DNA of 38,132 bases from JAAERC01 sp965602655 (lineage in GTDB: Bacteria > Zixibacteria > MSB-5A5 > GN15 > PGXB01), in contig CBFCZE010000010.1 of the NCBI GenBank assembly GCA_965602655.1, forward strand, positions 1 to 38,132, written 5' to 3'. A program made the position numbers and the translations under genes. A model generated the notes under the pieces. It was given only the letters and a program-made list of their open reading frames with translations. It ran no database searches and was not told the DNA's origin. This document shows positions 8,474-17,987 of the stretch, piece by piece (within the stretch, counting starts at the first letter, position 1; each line of letters starts with the position of its first letter).

Positions 8474-9511
8474 TTATAACTCCAGGCCGGAGATTATATC
8501 CACCGCTTTTTCACACTCTTCCCGGCTGACATCAAGATGCGTTACAAAACGAATCGTGGTCGGTCCGAACGGTACCGACAAGACACCGTTTTCAGCCAAC
8601 AATGAAGCAACTTCGGCGGGATTTTTGCCCGTTTTTGATATATCGGCGATAATAATATTGGTTTGCACCCGCGACATATCAATATCCAAACCTTTGATAT
8701 TATTCAAACCACCGGCCAGAAATCTGGCATTAGCATGATCATCGGCCAATCGTTTCATGTTATTATCCAGAGCATATATTGCCGCCGCCGCAATAATCCC
8801 AACTTGACGCATGGCACCGCCGAACAGCTTACGATTGCGTCGTGCTTTCTCAATAAATTTGCGTGACCCCAGAATCATTGAACCGATCGGTGCCCCCAAA
8901 CCTTTGGAAAAACAGACCGATACCGAGTCGAATGGAGCCACCCAGTCGGACAGAGGGATTCCGGTCGCCACATGGGCATTCCAGAGCCGGGCGCCGTCAA
9001 GATGCATTAGAAGATTATGTTTATCGGCAACTTTTTTGATTTTAAGAATTTCCTCAAGCGGATAAATTGTCCCGCCGTGACCGTTGTGCGTGTTTTCAAT
9101 CGCGACAATTTTTGTTATAGGGATATGGATATTATCCGGTCGTACTGAGGCTTCAATCTCCTCGGCGGTCATCACGCCCCGCTCGGTGGTGAGCATATTA
9201 ATCATCAACGACGAGTGCACGGCCGGTCCGCCGGTTTCATAATTAACAATATGGCATTCCCGCTCACAGATTATCTCCCATCCCGGTTCGGACAATGTTT
9301 TCAGAGCCACCTGATTGCTCATCGTCCCGGAGGGGACAAACAAACCGGCATCCTTGCGAAACAGTTCGGCGGTTTTCTCCTGGAGAAGATTTAGCGTCGG
9401 GTCATCGCCGAAGACATCGTCACCAACGTCGGCCTTGAATATAACCTCTCTCATTTCCGGCGATGGTTTGGTTACCGTATCAGACCTGAAATCAATCTTT
9501 ATATTTTTCAT
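8474..9511 (-). CDS. ltaE: Low-specificity L-threonine aldolase
   Basis: This is a fold-type I PLP enzyme that splits threonine/allo-threonine to glycine and acetaldehyde. The 345-residue length fits. The N-terminal DFRSDTVTKPSPEM is diagnostic. LDGARLWNA (171-179) contains Asp172, which contacts the PLP ring nitrogen, and Lys203 in VCFSKGLGAPIGS is the Schiff-base lysine. The ATG has only a weak Shine-Dalgarno sequence. The gene lies 33 bases past the dolichol-kinase-family gene and 23 bases before a hydrolase, probably one operon. Confidence 0.95.
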   Translation of the reverse strand: MKNIKIDFRSDTVTKPSPEMREVIFKADVGDDVFGDDPTLNLLQEKTAELFRKDAGLFVPSGTMSNQVALKTLSEPGWEIICERECHIVNYETGGPAVHSSLMINMLTTERGVMTAEEIEASVRPDNIHIPITKIVAIENTHNGHGGTIYPLEEILKIKKVADKHNLLMHLDGARLWNAHVATGIPLSDWVAPFDSVSVCFSKGLGAPIGSMILGSRKFIEKARRNRKLFGGAMRQVGIIAAAAIYALDNNMKRLADDHANARFLAGGLNNIKGLDIDMSRVQTNIIIADISKTGKNPAEVASLLAENGVLSVPFGPTTIRFVTHLDVSREECEKAVDIISGLEL

Positions 9512-9544
9512 AATATCATTTCTTTATATGTATTAAACCAATTA

Positions 9545-10162
9545 TCAAAATAAAATCAACAATAGATGCATTACCAATCCGCTGACAAGAGGTACCGTCG
9601 CATTATCATCGATTTTAAATGAAACCGCCTCGGTAATCGTTGCCACGGCCGCACCCATCAATCCGATATTTATAGGCAAGTCCGGAATAAAGAATGCGAT
9701 AATAATTGCCGCCGCCAGGAAAGCCAGTGAACCCTCTATCGATTTTTGCTTAAACCTGTGTATTCCAAATTTTCGCCCAATCAGGGCCGCCGCTGTGTCG
9801 CCGGTCATTATAAAGGCCAGTGACGCAATCGCCACCGGTTTATCAAACAGGGCGATAACCAGACAGGCTGTCGTCAGAATATAGGCGGCGCCGGTGAAAT
9901 CACCTTTGAGTTCATGATCTCTGGCCATTGAAGTAATCATCGGTTTAAAAAGATTCCAGAATCGCCAGCCCCGCAGACGAGAAATATCGATAAATATCAT
10001 ACTAACGGCAATAGGAATCATGATAGAGAGCATTTCGGCCCGGCTAAAATTGAAATAGTAATAGCCGCCGGGGATAACCAGCGCCCCCAGGTGGGTTAGT
10101 TTTCGGTAAAATTCTTTCCGAAAAGGTATTTGATTATTTTGTTTATTCTCCACAACCTGCAA
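9545..10162 (-). CDS. Dolichol / diacylglycerol / phytol kinase family membrane protein
   Basis: A 205-residue protein with about six membrane segments. It matches the SEC59/DGK1/VTE5 superfamily, whose members phosphorylate lipid alcohols, often with CTP. Visible signatures are FYRKLTHLGAL at the N-terminus, MTGDTAAALIGRKFG (119-133), KSIEGSLAF (140-148) and the final EAVSFKIDDNATVPLVSG. The substrate could be diacylglycerol, a polyprenol or another isoprenoid alcohol; the sequence does not decide. The start is five bases past the stop of the parvulin lipoprotein gene, so the two are co-transcribed. Confidence 0.82.
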   Translation of the reverse strand: MQVVENKQNNQIPFRKEFYRKLTHLGALVIPGGYYYFNFSRAEMLSIMIPIAVSMIFIDISRLRGWRFWNLFKPMITSMARDHELKGDFTGAAYILTTACLVIALFDKPVAIASLAFIMTGDTAAALIGRKFGIHRFKQKSIEGSLAFLAAAIIIAFFIPDLPINIGLMGAAVATITEAVSFKIDDNATVPLVSGLVMHLLLILF

Positions 10163-10167
10163 GGTTA

Positions 10168-11916
10168 TTATTGCTTGCGTTCCGCAAATGGAGGAAGTTC
10201 CAGTTTCTTAAGTTTATCCAAATAGTATATAACCGTATGCCCGCTCATCAGGTCCTGTTGCCATTTATCCCGGACTTCCTTCTGATGTTCTTTTTTCAAA
10301 ACTCTGGCAATCAGATTTTCCACCTGCTCAAGAGTTTTGTTAAGCTGCTTGTCAACTACATGTATAATATGATATCCCCACTCCGTTTTGACCGGATGGG
10401 AAATTGCGCCTTTGCCTGTTCGTAATGCCATTTTATAGAATTCGTCCGGCATTTCGTCCGGACCGATATAGCCCAAATCTGCAGCGGCCACCCTGATTTC
10501 TTCAGCACCCGGATAATGTTTTTCGGCCAAATCAAGAAAATCGATACCGGATAGAGCCTGATCCCTTAAAAATTCGCCAAAGATAGAATCTTTAACAATA
10601 ATATGCTGCACGTTAACCGGTTTTTTGATAATGTAATCTTCAATATTTCGATTATAATAATCTTCTATTTGACTTTTATCGGGACTATAACCGGGATCTG
10701 TGCTTTTAGATCCAATAATTCTTCTGGCATAACGGTGATAAAGCCTTGTTCTTTGAGCTGTGATTGCGGAATCATTGTTATACCCCAGATCATCTCCAGC
10801 CTGCGTGATTATTATCTGCCCGGCTTTTCTTTTTAAACCCAGCTTTATATCATCAAGAGTAAGAGTGTCAAGCCTTGCGGCTTTTTTGTAATCGTGTAGA
10901 AAGTCGGCCAATCCAAAAAAATCGACGGTATCTCTATTATTAACAATAGCCGCCCAAACCGTATCAGAGACAATGGTGGCCGGAATTTTTAAGGCCGAAT
11001 CATTAAATTTAAACTCGGCAACGTTATTTATGGAATCAATAAACTGGATACTTCTTTCACGTGCTTTATCTGTTAATAGCTGATTATAGGCTTGTTCATA
11101 AACAGTATCCAAAGGTAACGTGATTGAGTCAATAAAATCTGTTAGCTGGGCCAGATGCCAGCCATCTCTGGTTTCAAACGGATATGATACATCGTTAACA
11201 CCCAGTGTGCAGATAACCGCTTCAAATTCGGAAGAATAGGTATTCTTCTGAAAATATCCTAAATCGCCAAAGATTTCCCCTGATCCACGATGCATGGAAT
11301 ATTGAAAAGCAAGATCGCCAAAGGTTGTAGTTGAGTCTATCATTTCTCTATATTTTTCTAACAAACTCTGCGAAATAGAATCAAGCTGCTCATCTGAATA
11401 GTCTTTATACGCAGCAGAATCTTCACCATAGCGTAACCCCTCGGCAGAAACCATTAGATGTGAAACGCGAAATTGCTGGGGTTGCGTAAAATTATGCAGG
11501 TTATTTTGATAATACTCAGCGACTTGAGGTGTATCTAACTCGATCGGTTCTATTATTATCTTATTAAAAAGATAATTTACATAAAGCTGTTTAAACTCTT
11601 CCTTAAAGCGCCGATATTGCCCCCAATCATCTTCTACTCTAACATTCTTGGCCTCAATTGAGGCAACAGAATCAATCACTATTCCGTAAAGCGTATCAAA
11701 ATATGTCGATGAGTCAAGATACCCACCTTCCTTCAAGACTCTGCTATTCATTAGACGCTTATATAAATCGGAAGCCATGATATCGGTACCGGAATCTATT
11801 TGAACAATAACAAAATCATTCTCTTCAATATTTATCTCGCTGAAATCTGATTTTTTACATCCACCAATAAAAAGTATTAATCCAGCTAAAATAATAATTT
11901 TATACAGGTTAATCAT
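10168..11916 (-). CDS. SurA/PrsA-like lipoprotein with two parvulin peptidyl-prolyl isomerase domains
   Basis: A likely outer-membrane-protein folding factor. A lipoprotein signal ends in LFIGGC, so the protein should be membrane-anchored rather than soluble like SurA. Two parvulin domains follow. The first (about 147-270) has FRVSHLMVSA and a GDLGYF turn. The second (about 430-535) has VQHIIVKD, AADLGYIGPDEMP and EWGYHIIHVVD. The N-terminal and central helical parts would be the chaperone region. I prefer the ATG at 11914-11916 (582 residues), ten bases past a GAGG site. The ATG at 11923-11925 lies only one base past it. The gene begins 97 bases after the sensor kinase stop. Confidence 0.88.
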   Translation of the reverse strand: MINLYKIIILAGLILFIGGCKKSDFSEINIEENDFVIVQIDSGTDIMASDLYKRLMNSRVLKEGGYLDSSTYFDTLYGIVIDSVASIEAKNVRVEDDWGQYRRFKEEFKQLYVNYLFNKIIIEPIELDTPQVAEYYQNNLHNFTQPQQFRVSHLMVSAEGLRYGEDSAAYKDYSDEQLDSISQSLLEKYREMIDSTTTFGDLAFQYSMHRGSGEIFGDLGYFQKNTYSSEFEAVICTLGVNDVSYPFETRDGWHLAQLTDFIDSITLPLDTVYEQAYNQLLTDKARERSIQFIDSINNVAEFKFNDSALKIPATIVSDTVWAAIVNNRDTVDFFGLADFLHDYKKAARLDTLTLDDIKLGLKRKAGQIIITQAGDDLGYNNDSAITAQRTRLYHRYARRIIGSKSTDPGYSPDKSQIEDYYNRNIEDYIIKKPVNVQHIIVKDSIFGEFLRDQALSGIDFLDLAEKHYPGAEEIRVAAADLGYIGPDEMPDEFYKMALRTGKGAISHPVKTEWGYHIIHVVDKQLNKTLEQVENLIARVLKKEHQKEVRDKWQQDLMSGHTVIYYLDKLKKLELPPFAERKQ

Positions 11917-12013
11917 AATCGACATTCCTCATAAGTTTAGCTCAAGGTTTAAATTTCTTAAGAATTTATACAAGAATGAAGGAAAATCAAGCCAAATATT
12001 ATTTAATATTTAA

Positions 12014-13711
12014 TTATATGGCAGAACTATACGATTTATCAGCAGTGGTAGCTGATTGATCATCTGGAATCTGATTGAATTGAAGAATAAATGAGGTTCC
12101 ATGGCCGGTTTCAGTATTAATTGAAAGGTCAATGCCCAAATTGCCACATAATCTCTGAACAATGGCCAAACCCAGCCCGGTGCCATCTTTTTTGGTAGAA
12201 TAAAATGGATTAAATATTTTAGTAAGAATCTTTAAATCTATTCCCGGCCCATTATCAACAACTTTTATGACAGCTTTGCCAAATTCATCTTTTTCAATAT
12301 CAATAATTATTCCACCCGATCGATTGTCTATTGCCTGATATGAATTAATAATCAGGTTAATCAAAATCTGCTTAAGATGATCCTCATCACTATAAACATA
12401 CACAAATGATTCGGATGATTTAAGTTGCAAGTCTATCCCTGAATTATAAGAGGGTTGATGCCTGACAACCTCAAATACGTCGCTGACCAAACGACACAAT
12501 TCAATTCTGTTGAAAACAGTTCGATTGGCTCTGGCATATAAAAGAAAATCGGATAGTATATTATTAAGGCGTGTTGATTCCCTGATAATAAGATCCATCA
12601 GTCGTTTGTTTTCGCCGGAGAATTCCAAAGTCGATTTAAGAACTTCAACAGAGCCGGAAATGGCGGCAAGAGGGTTTCTGATTTCATGTGCAATGGCCGC
12701 CGATAATTCACCCACAGCAGCCAATTTATCGGCCGCCCTGACTTTTTCTTCCATTTTTTTAGTGTCTGTCAGATCCTGAAATATTGCAATGACTCCACGA
12801 ACATTTTTATTTTCTCCAATTAATAGCGATGTCGACATGCCAAGAGGAATAGATTTCCCCGAATTATCCACAATTTCAACTTCATTTCTTTGAGAATGTT
12901 CCTGAGATTGAATTACCTTCTGAAGATTATCGGCAAGGTTCGGCATTCTGACTTCAAAAACATCTCTGAAATAACGCCCCTTTAAATCCTCTTCCTTATA
13001 TCCAAGAATCTCCTCTCCGGCCCGATTGAAGTAGATAATTTTGCCGTATCTGTCTATAGTTAATAATCCTGAATTGAGGTGCTTTAAAATATCATCAGTT
13101 TCCAGCCTGGCCATGCGAAGGGCCAGTGAGGTATCGGCCAACTGACGATCCTTAATCTTAATTCGTTCGACAAGAAAGCCGGATATAAAGGCAATTAGGT
13201 AAAAGGTCAATATGTGAAGAAATATTGAATAAAAAGCCGCATCGCGTGACTGGAATATATTTTCGAGAGCCTTCAAGGAAGATTCCGGCTGGTCGATTAT
13301 AGCCATTCCGTACCAGATTACTATGGAGAAGGCAATTGAAACAAGTGATGCAAAGCCAAGCGTTCCGGCCAGATTATTACAAAGCGCCGCCGAAATTATG
13401 GTCAGAATAAAAAGTCCTGAAAAAGCCGAGTTAATATTTCCGGTCGTAAAAACAATACTACTGACAACTATTATTTCGCACAGCGTTTGTAGTGCCGGAA
13501 AAAACCGGATAAGCAGTCCCACCCTCATCCATTTTCGTAATATAAAAATTGCCGGCAGGATAAGAGTAATTAAGGCATAGGCAAAATAGAAAAATTGAAG
13601 ATGACCCGGATAATTCAATCCGAATATTACTATCCCGGAAATAATAATAAACGTAATCAATCTTGGAATAAGAATCCAACCCGGTTTTTCTATGATCGAG
13701 AAATATTTCAT
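12014..13711 (-). CDS. PilS-like membrane PAS-domain sensor histidine kinase
   Basis: The 565-residue protein has six predicted membrane helices (about 12-32, 40-58, 67-90, 94-111, 115-138, 158-183), a PAS domain (about 203-320), HisKA with phospho-acceptor His342 (AIAHEIRNP) and a HATPase domain. The latter has an N box (INLIINSYQA), DNGPGID, NPFYSTK and GTGLGLAI. This order matches PilS-type kinases that control pilin genes, and pilB-pilT-pilC lie directly upstream. No PilR-like response regulator occurs in the window. The ATG at 13709-13711 follows the hairpin at 13721-13748 by only nine bases and lacks a Shine-Dalgarno sequence. Confidence 0.85.
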   Translation of the reverse strand: MKYFSIIEKPGWILIPRLITFIIISGIVIFGLNYPGHLQFFYFAYALITLILPAIFILRKWMRVGLLIRFFPALQTLCEIIVVSSIVFTTGNINSAFSGLFILTIISAALCNNLAGTLGFASLVSIAFSIVIWYGMAIIDQPESSLKALENIFQSRDAAFYSIFLHILTFYLIAFISGFLVERIKIKDRQLADTSLALRMARLETDDILKHLNSGLLTIDRYGKIIYFNRAGEEILGYKEEDLKGRYFRDVFEVRMPNLADNLQKVIQSQEHSQRNEVEIVDNSGKSIPLGMSTSLLIGENKNVRGVIAIFQDLTDTKKMEEKVRAADKLAAVGELSAAIAHEIRNPLAAISGSVEVLKSTLEFSGENKRLMDLIIRESTRLNNILSDFLLYARANRTVFNRIELCRLVSDVFEVVRHQPSYNSGIDLQLKSSESFVYVYSDEDHLKQILINLIINSYQAIDNRSGGIIIDIEKDEFGKAVIKVVDNGPGIDLKILTKIFNPFYSTKKDGTGLGLAIVQRLCGNLGIDLSINTETGHGTSFILQFNQIPDDQSATTADKSYSSAI

Positions 13712-13720
13712 GACAAAATA

Positions 13721-13748
13721 AAAGGGCGCCCAAATTCCGGCGCCCTTT
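13721..13748 (-). terminator. Terminator-like hairpin between pilC and the sensor kinase
   Basis: A perfect 10-bp stem (AAAGGGCGCC at 13721-13730 with GGCGCCCTTT at 13739-13748) closes an 8-base loop. On the minus strand it is followed by TTTTATTTTG. It starts 15 bases past the pilC stop and ends just before the kinase ATG, so it could terminate the pil transcript or attenuate kinase expression. Confidence 0.8.
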
Positions 13749-13763
13749 CATCTAAAAAATTCC

Positions 13764-14960
13764 TTAGATCTGCCCGATAATATCAAACATCGGCAGATAC
13801 ATGGCAACCAAAATGCCTCCAATAACCGCACCCATCAAAACAATGATAACCGGTTCAATTAGCGAGGTCATGGCACTAACGGCGGCATCAACTTCTTCGT
13901 CATAAAAATCGGCAATCTTTCCTAACATATCATCCAATCCGCCGGTCTTTTCACCAACCGATATCATTTGCGTTACCATCGGCGGAAATACCCCGGATTC
14001 TTTGAGAGGACCGGTAATCGTATCACCTTCGGCTATAGCAACAACTGCCTTTTTAATGGCACCAGAGACAACCGTATTGCCGGCCGTTTTGGCGGTGACA
14101 TTCATGGCGTCAATGATTGAGACACCCGATGACAGCAGTGTTCCCAGTGTCCTGGTAAAACGGGCAACACTGGCCTTGCGGACGAGATTACCCATAACCG
14201 GCATCTTCAGCAAAAAAGTATCGAAAATATGGCGTCCCGATTCAGTTTTTACCCATAAAACAAATCCGGTAATGGCGGCTGCCAGACCGAGAAGAATTAT
14301 TAGAAAGTTTTCCTGAAGAAAATTACTTATCCCCAAAATGAAAACTGTCGGACCCGGCAATTCTGCGCCGAGACCACCGAACATTTTGGCAAATACCGGC
14401 ACAATAAAGGTCAACATACCAATTGTAACGCCGGTGGCAACAATCATGACCACGGCCGGATAAACCATGGCACCCTTGACTTTTCGAACCAGGGCATCGG
14501 CCTTTTCACGATAAACGGCCAATCGAACAAGAATAGTATCAAGAGCGCCACCCATCTCGCCGGCCTCAACCATGTTGGTATAAAGCTGATCGAAAATTTT
14601 GGGGTGTTTGGACATAGCATCCGAAAGAGTTGAACCGCTTTGCACCGCTTCCTTAATTTTGTTAATAATGATCCGTAATTCTCTGCTTTCGGATTGTGCC
14701 GAAAGGATTTCCAAACATTGTACCATCGGCAGACCGGCGCCAATCATTGTGGCAAACTGCCGCGTAAAACGGGAGATATCGATTTTCTTAACACCGGTCC
14801 CAAACTTAATAGTAATCTCAGTCGCCTTTTTATGGACACTGGTGACCATTATTTTGTTTTGTCTTAAAAGCCGCTCCAACTCTTCTCGATTGGAGGCCGA
14901 CAGTTCACCCTGAACTGCCGTTCCCGCCAGAGTCCTTCCCTTATATTCAAATACTGGCAT
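13764..14960 (-). CDS. pilC: Type IV pilus inner-membrane platform protein
   Basis: This is the PilC/GspF-family platform on which PilB and PilT act. The 398-residue length is typical. Two T2SF domains are visible (about 64-190 and 265-392). Their repeated motifs are FTRQFATMIGAGLP with YTNMVEAGEMGGALD and FTRTLGTLLSSGV with VTQMISVGEKTGGLDD. Membrane helices lie at about 168-192, 216-236 and 368-388. GGAGAGG precedes the ATG. It follows pilT by 24 bases and closes the pilB-pilT-pilC run before a hairpin. Confidence 0.96.
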   Translation of the reverse strand: MPVFEYKGRTLAGTAVQGELSASNREELERLLRQNKIMVTSVHKKATEITIKFGTGVKKIDISRFTRQFATMIGAGLPMVQCLEILSAQSESRELRIIINKIKEAVQSGSTLSDAMSKHPKIFDQLYTNMVEAGEMGGALDTILVRLAVYREKADALVRKVKGAMVYPAVVMIVATGVTIGMLTFIVPVFAKMFGGLGAELPGPTVFILGISNFLQENFLIILLGLAAAITGFVLWVKTESGRHIFDTFLLKMPVMGNLVRKASVARFTRTLGTLLSSGVSIIDAMNVTAKTAGNTVVSGAIKKAVVAIAEGDTITGPLKESGVFPPMVTQMISVGEKTGGLDDMLGKIADFYDEEVDAAVSAMTSLIEPVIIVLMGAVIGGILVAMYLPMFDIIGQI

Positions 14961-14984
14961 AATTTATTACCTCTCCATAAAAGG

Positions 14985-16061
14985 CTACACAACAGCAGGT
15001 GATTTAGCCCTGGTTAGCATTTCATTAAGTTCCTGAATATTTGAACTATAACTCATTGCATCATTTATACTGATCTTGCCGGTATTGTAATGTTCGGCCA
15101 GGGATTGATTCATTGTTTTCATACCATACTTCTGGCCGGATTGAATCATACTGTATATCTGATGAACCTTATCATCTCTTATTAAGGCTCTTATTGCCGG
15201 CGTTACGGTCATTATTTCAAGCGCCATAACCCGCCCATCGGGAATTTTAGGCAACAGACTTTGCGAAACTATCGCCTGCAAACAAAATGACAAAGACACC
15301 CGGACCTGATCCTGTTGATTGGTTGGGAAGGCATCGATAATTCTGTTAATAGACTCAGCGGTGGAATTAGTGTGTAAAGTTGCAAAAACCAGGTGCCCTG
15401 TTTCAGATATTGTCAGCGCCGATTCAATAGTTTCCAGATCGCGCATCTCACCAATCAGAACGACATCGGGATCTTCTCGTAAGGCATATTTCAAAGCCGA
15501 CGCAAAGGAATTTGTATCACTGTGTACTTCTCTTTGATTAATTATCGATTGTTGATGACGATGCAAATATTCTATCGGATCTTCGACAGTAATAATATGG
15601 CATTGGCTTTCGCGATTAATCTTATCAATAATTGCCGCCAATGTCGTAGACTTGCCCGAGCCGGTTGGGCCGGTTACTAATATCAATCCCCGCTGAAGTT
15701 TGGCAAGATCGGCTATCACCTTAGGCAGTCCCAAGTCTTCAAATGACATCACTTCATAAGGAATGCGTCTTAAAGCAACGGCCACATTTCCGCGTTGGAC
15801 AAATACATTTCCGCGGAAACGACTCATATTCTCAATACCAAAAGAAAGATCAAGTTCAGAATTATTTTCAAATTTGAGCCGCTGCTTCTCACTCATAATC
15901 GAGTAGGCCAATTTTTTTGTAGTTTCAGGGGTTAATGGATCATGATCCATTTTCAATAGTTTTCCATCCACTCGAATTACCGGAGGGGAGCCTACTGTTA
16001 GATGAAGATCAGAGGCATTGGCTTTAACCATTTCTTCTAAAAGTTGACGAAGACCAATCAT
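14985..16061 (-). CDS. pilT: Type IV pilus retraction ATPase
   Basis: A hexameric cytoplasmic motor that powers pilus retraction, needed for twitching and DNA uptake. Length is 358 residues. Walker A is GPTGSGKST (131-139). The Asp box is ITVEDPIEYLH, Walker B is VLIGEMRD (201-208) and the His box is HLVFATLHTN (223-232). The C-terminal AIRALIRDDK corresponds to the PilT AIRNLIRE signature that separates it from PilB. GGGAG precedes the ATG by ten bases. A 164-base gap separates it from pilB; no convincing promoter stands out there. Confidence 0.96.
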   Translation of the reverse strand: MIGLRQLLEEMVKANASDLHLTVGSPPVIRVDGKLLKMDHDPLTPETTKKLAYSIMSEKQRLKFENNSELDLSFGIENMSRFRGNVFVQRGNVAVALRRIPYEVMSFEDLGLPKVIADLAKLQRGLILVTGPTGSGKSTTLAAIIDKINRESQCHIITVEDPIEYLHRHQQSIINQREVHSDTNSFASALKYALREDPDVVLIGEMRDLETIESALTISETGHLVFATLHTNSTAESINRIIDAFPTNQQDQVRVSLSFCLQAIVSQSLLPKIPDGRVMALEIMTVTPAIRALIRDDKVHQIYSMIQSGQKYGMKTMNQSLAEHYNTGKISINDAMSYSSNIQELNEMLTRAKSPAVV

Positions 16062-16225
16062 ATTTTATTAACTCCCAAAAAGAAGGTTTGCGGACATAAT
16101 TCTATCTTTCCTTTTATATCGGAAAACTATTTGAAATCTTGATGAATAAATAATTAATATATATTCATAACCTGTTGAAATAAATAAACTTGAAGGACGT
16201 TCTCGGATGGAATATTTTATGGGAA

Positions 16226-17914
16226 TCAGGTAACCGACATTACTTCTTCAAGGGATATGACACCCTGTTTCATTTTTTCAATCGCGGCCATTCTTAGTGT
16301 ACTCATTCCCTCTTTAATGGCCACTTCGCGGATTTCCGCATCGGTTGCTTTAGCCAAAATTAATTGTTCAATTTCTTCTGATATCGGCATTACTTCATAT
16401 ACTCCGGTTCGCCCGGCCCGACCGGTTTCGCCACACTCGGAACATCCGGCACCTCTAAAAGCTTTAATACCTTTTAGCATTTCTTCAGGCACATTTAAAG
16501 AGGTGAGCTGTTTTTCGGTTAACTGTATCTCTTCTTTGCAATTAAGGCAAATTTTCTTTGTCATACGCTGGGCCATAATCAATCTGGTCGCCGATGAAAC
16601 AAGGTAATTGGGAACATCCATATCGATCAGACGATTTATTGACGACGGGGCATCATTGGTATGCAGCGTTGAGAAAACAAGGTGACCGGTTAACGCCGCA
16701 CGAATGGCAATCTCGGCCGTTTCGCCATCACGAATCTCGCCGACCATAATGACATCCGGATCCTGACGCAGAAAAGATCGCAGCGAAGCGGCAAAGGTTA
16801 GACCGATACCCGATTTGACCGCCACCTGATTAATACCGTCGAAGTTAAACTCAACCGGGTCCTCGGCGGTCATAATATTAGTATCAACTTTGTTAATCTG
16901 TTTCAGGGCCGAATATAGAGTAGTCGTTTTACCGGAACCGGTCGGTCCGGTAACAAGGATAATACCAAAAGGAAGATGAATTGCCCTATCGAATCTCTTC
17001 AATGAATTTTCGGAAAATCCCAATTTGGTCATATCGACCATAAGCGCCAACGGATCCAAAATACGCATAACCACTTTTTCGCCGAAAATGGTTGGCAGGA
17101 CTGAGACACGAAGGTCAATAGTACGTTCCGAAATTTTGATTTTTATACGACCATCCTGAGGTAGACGCCTTTCCGATATGTCCAGATCAGCCATGACTTT
17201 CAGACGGGATACAATGGCCGCCCGGTATTTAAACGGCAGCGGTGCCATTTCTCTAAGTTCGCCATCTATTCGAAAACGAACTCTGATTCTTTTTTCATAG
17301 GTCTCAAAATGAATATCGGAGGCACCGGATCGGATAGCATCGGCGATAATCGAAGCAACCAGTTTTACCAACGGCTTATCCTGAATTGCCGACTGTAAAT
17401 CATCTTCAGAAGGTGCTTCATCGGCGGCCACAACCTCCAAATCACTATCTTCTTCCAATCCTTTGGCTATTTCAGAAAAACCATTTTCGTCGGCATAGTA
17501 AGTATCAATCGCCTTTAAAATTGCCTTTTCTGGAGAAATGACCGGCTGTATAGAACATCCGGTAATAAATTTAATGGCATCGAGAACATAAATATTATTC
17601 GGGTCAGATATGGCCACGATTAGATTGCGGCCAAGCTTTGAGACAGCAATAACATTAAATTTTCTGGCAATATCGAGAGGAATAAGTTTGACAATTTCCG
17701 GATTTAATTCGACGTCGGAAAGGCGCAATGTACCCATGTTCAATTGTTTGCCGACAAACCCTGTAATATCATCTTCTGATTCAATGGCGCCAATAGAAAC
17801 AAGCGTTTGTTCCAGCGGTACTTTATTGTCCTTCATCAAGGCCAGAGCTTTATCCAACTGCTCCTGGGTGATCTTCCCCGCCTTGACCAGCATCGCTCCT
17901 AATTCAACAGACAT
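16226..17914 (-). CDS. pilB: Type IV pilus assembly (extension) ATPase
   Basis: The motor for pilus extension, 562 residues. The N-terminal MshEN/T2SSE-N part has two tandem motifs (ELGAMLVKAGKITQEQL and PLEQTLVSIGAIESEDDI, about 5-50). The ATPase core has Walker A GPTGSGKTT (323-331), AEDPVEF (350-356), Walker B VIMVGEIRD (388-396) and HLVFSTLHTN (411-420). The zinc site uses Cys456, Cys459, Cys491 and Cys494. The RLG arginine typical of c-di-GMP-binding MshEN domains is not seen at either motif, so c-di-GMP control is doubtful. It lies 73 bases past mglB. The Shine-Dalgarno sequence is poor. Confidence 0.96.
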   Translation of the reverse strand: MSVELGAMLVKAGKITQEQLDKALALMKDNKVPLEQTLVSIGAIESEDDITGFVGKQLNMGTLRLSDVELNPEIVKLIPLDIARKFNVIAVSKLGRNLIVAISDPNNIYVLDAIKFITGCSIQPVISPEKAILKAIDTYYADENGFSEIAKGLEEDSDLEVVAADEAPSEDDLQSAIQDKPLVKLVASIIADAIRSGASDIHFETYEKRIRVRFRIDGELREMAPLPFKYRAAIVSRLKVMADLDISERRLPQDGRIKIKISERTIDLRVSVLPTIFGEKVVMRILDPLALMVDMTKLGFSENSLKRFDRAIHLPFGIILVTGPTGSGKTTTLYSALKQINKVDTNIMTAEDPVEFNFDGINQVAVKSGIGLTFAASLRSFLRQDPDVIMVGEIRDGETAEIAIRAALTGHLVFSTLHTNDAPSSINRLIDMDVPNYLVSSATRLIMAQRMTKKICLNCKEEIQLTEKQLTSLNVPEEMLKGIKAFRGAGCSECGETGRAGRTGVYEVMPISEEIEQLILAKATDAEIREVAIKEGMSTLRMAAIEKMKQGVISLEEVMSVT

Positions 17915-17987
17915 TTTTTCTGACTCGCATATCTAATGTTCTCAGATATCCCCTTTGAAGAGACTTCGAATATACGGCGACTTTTGA

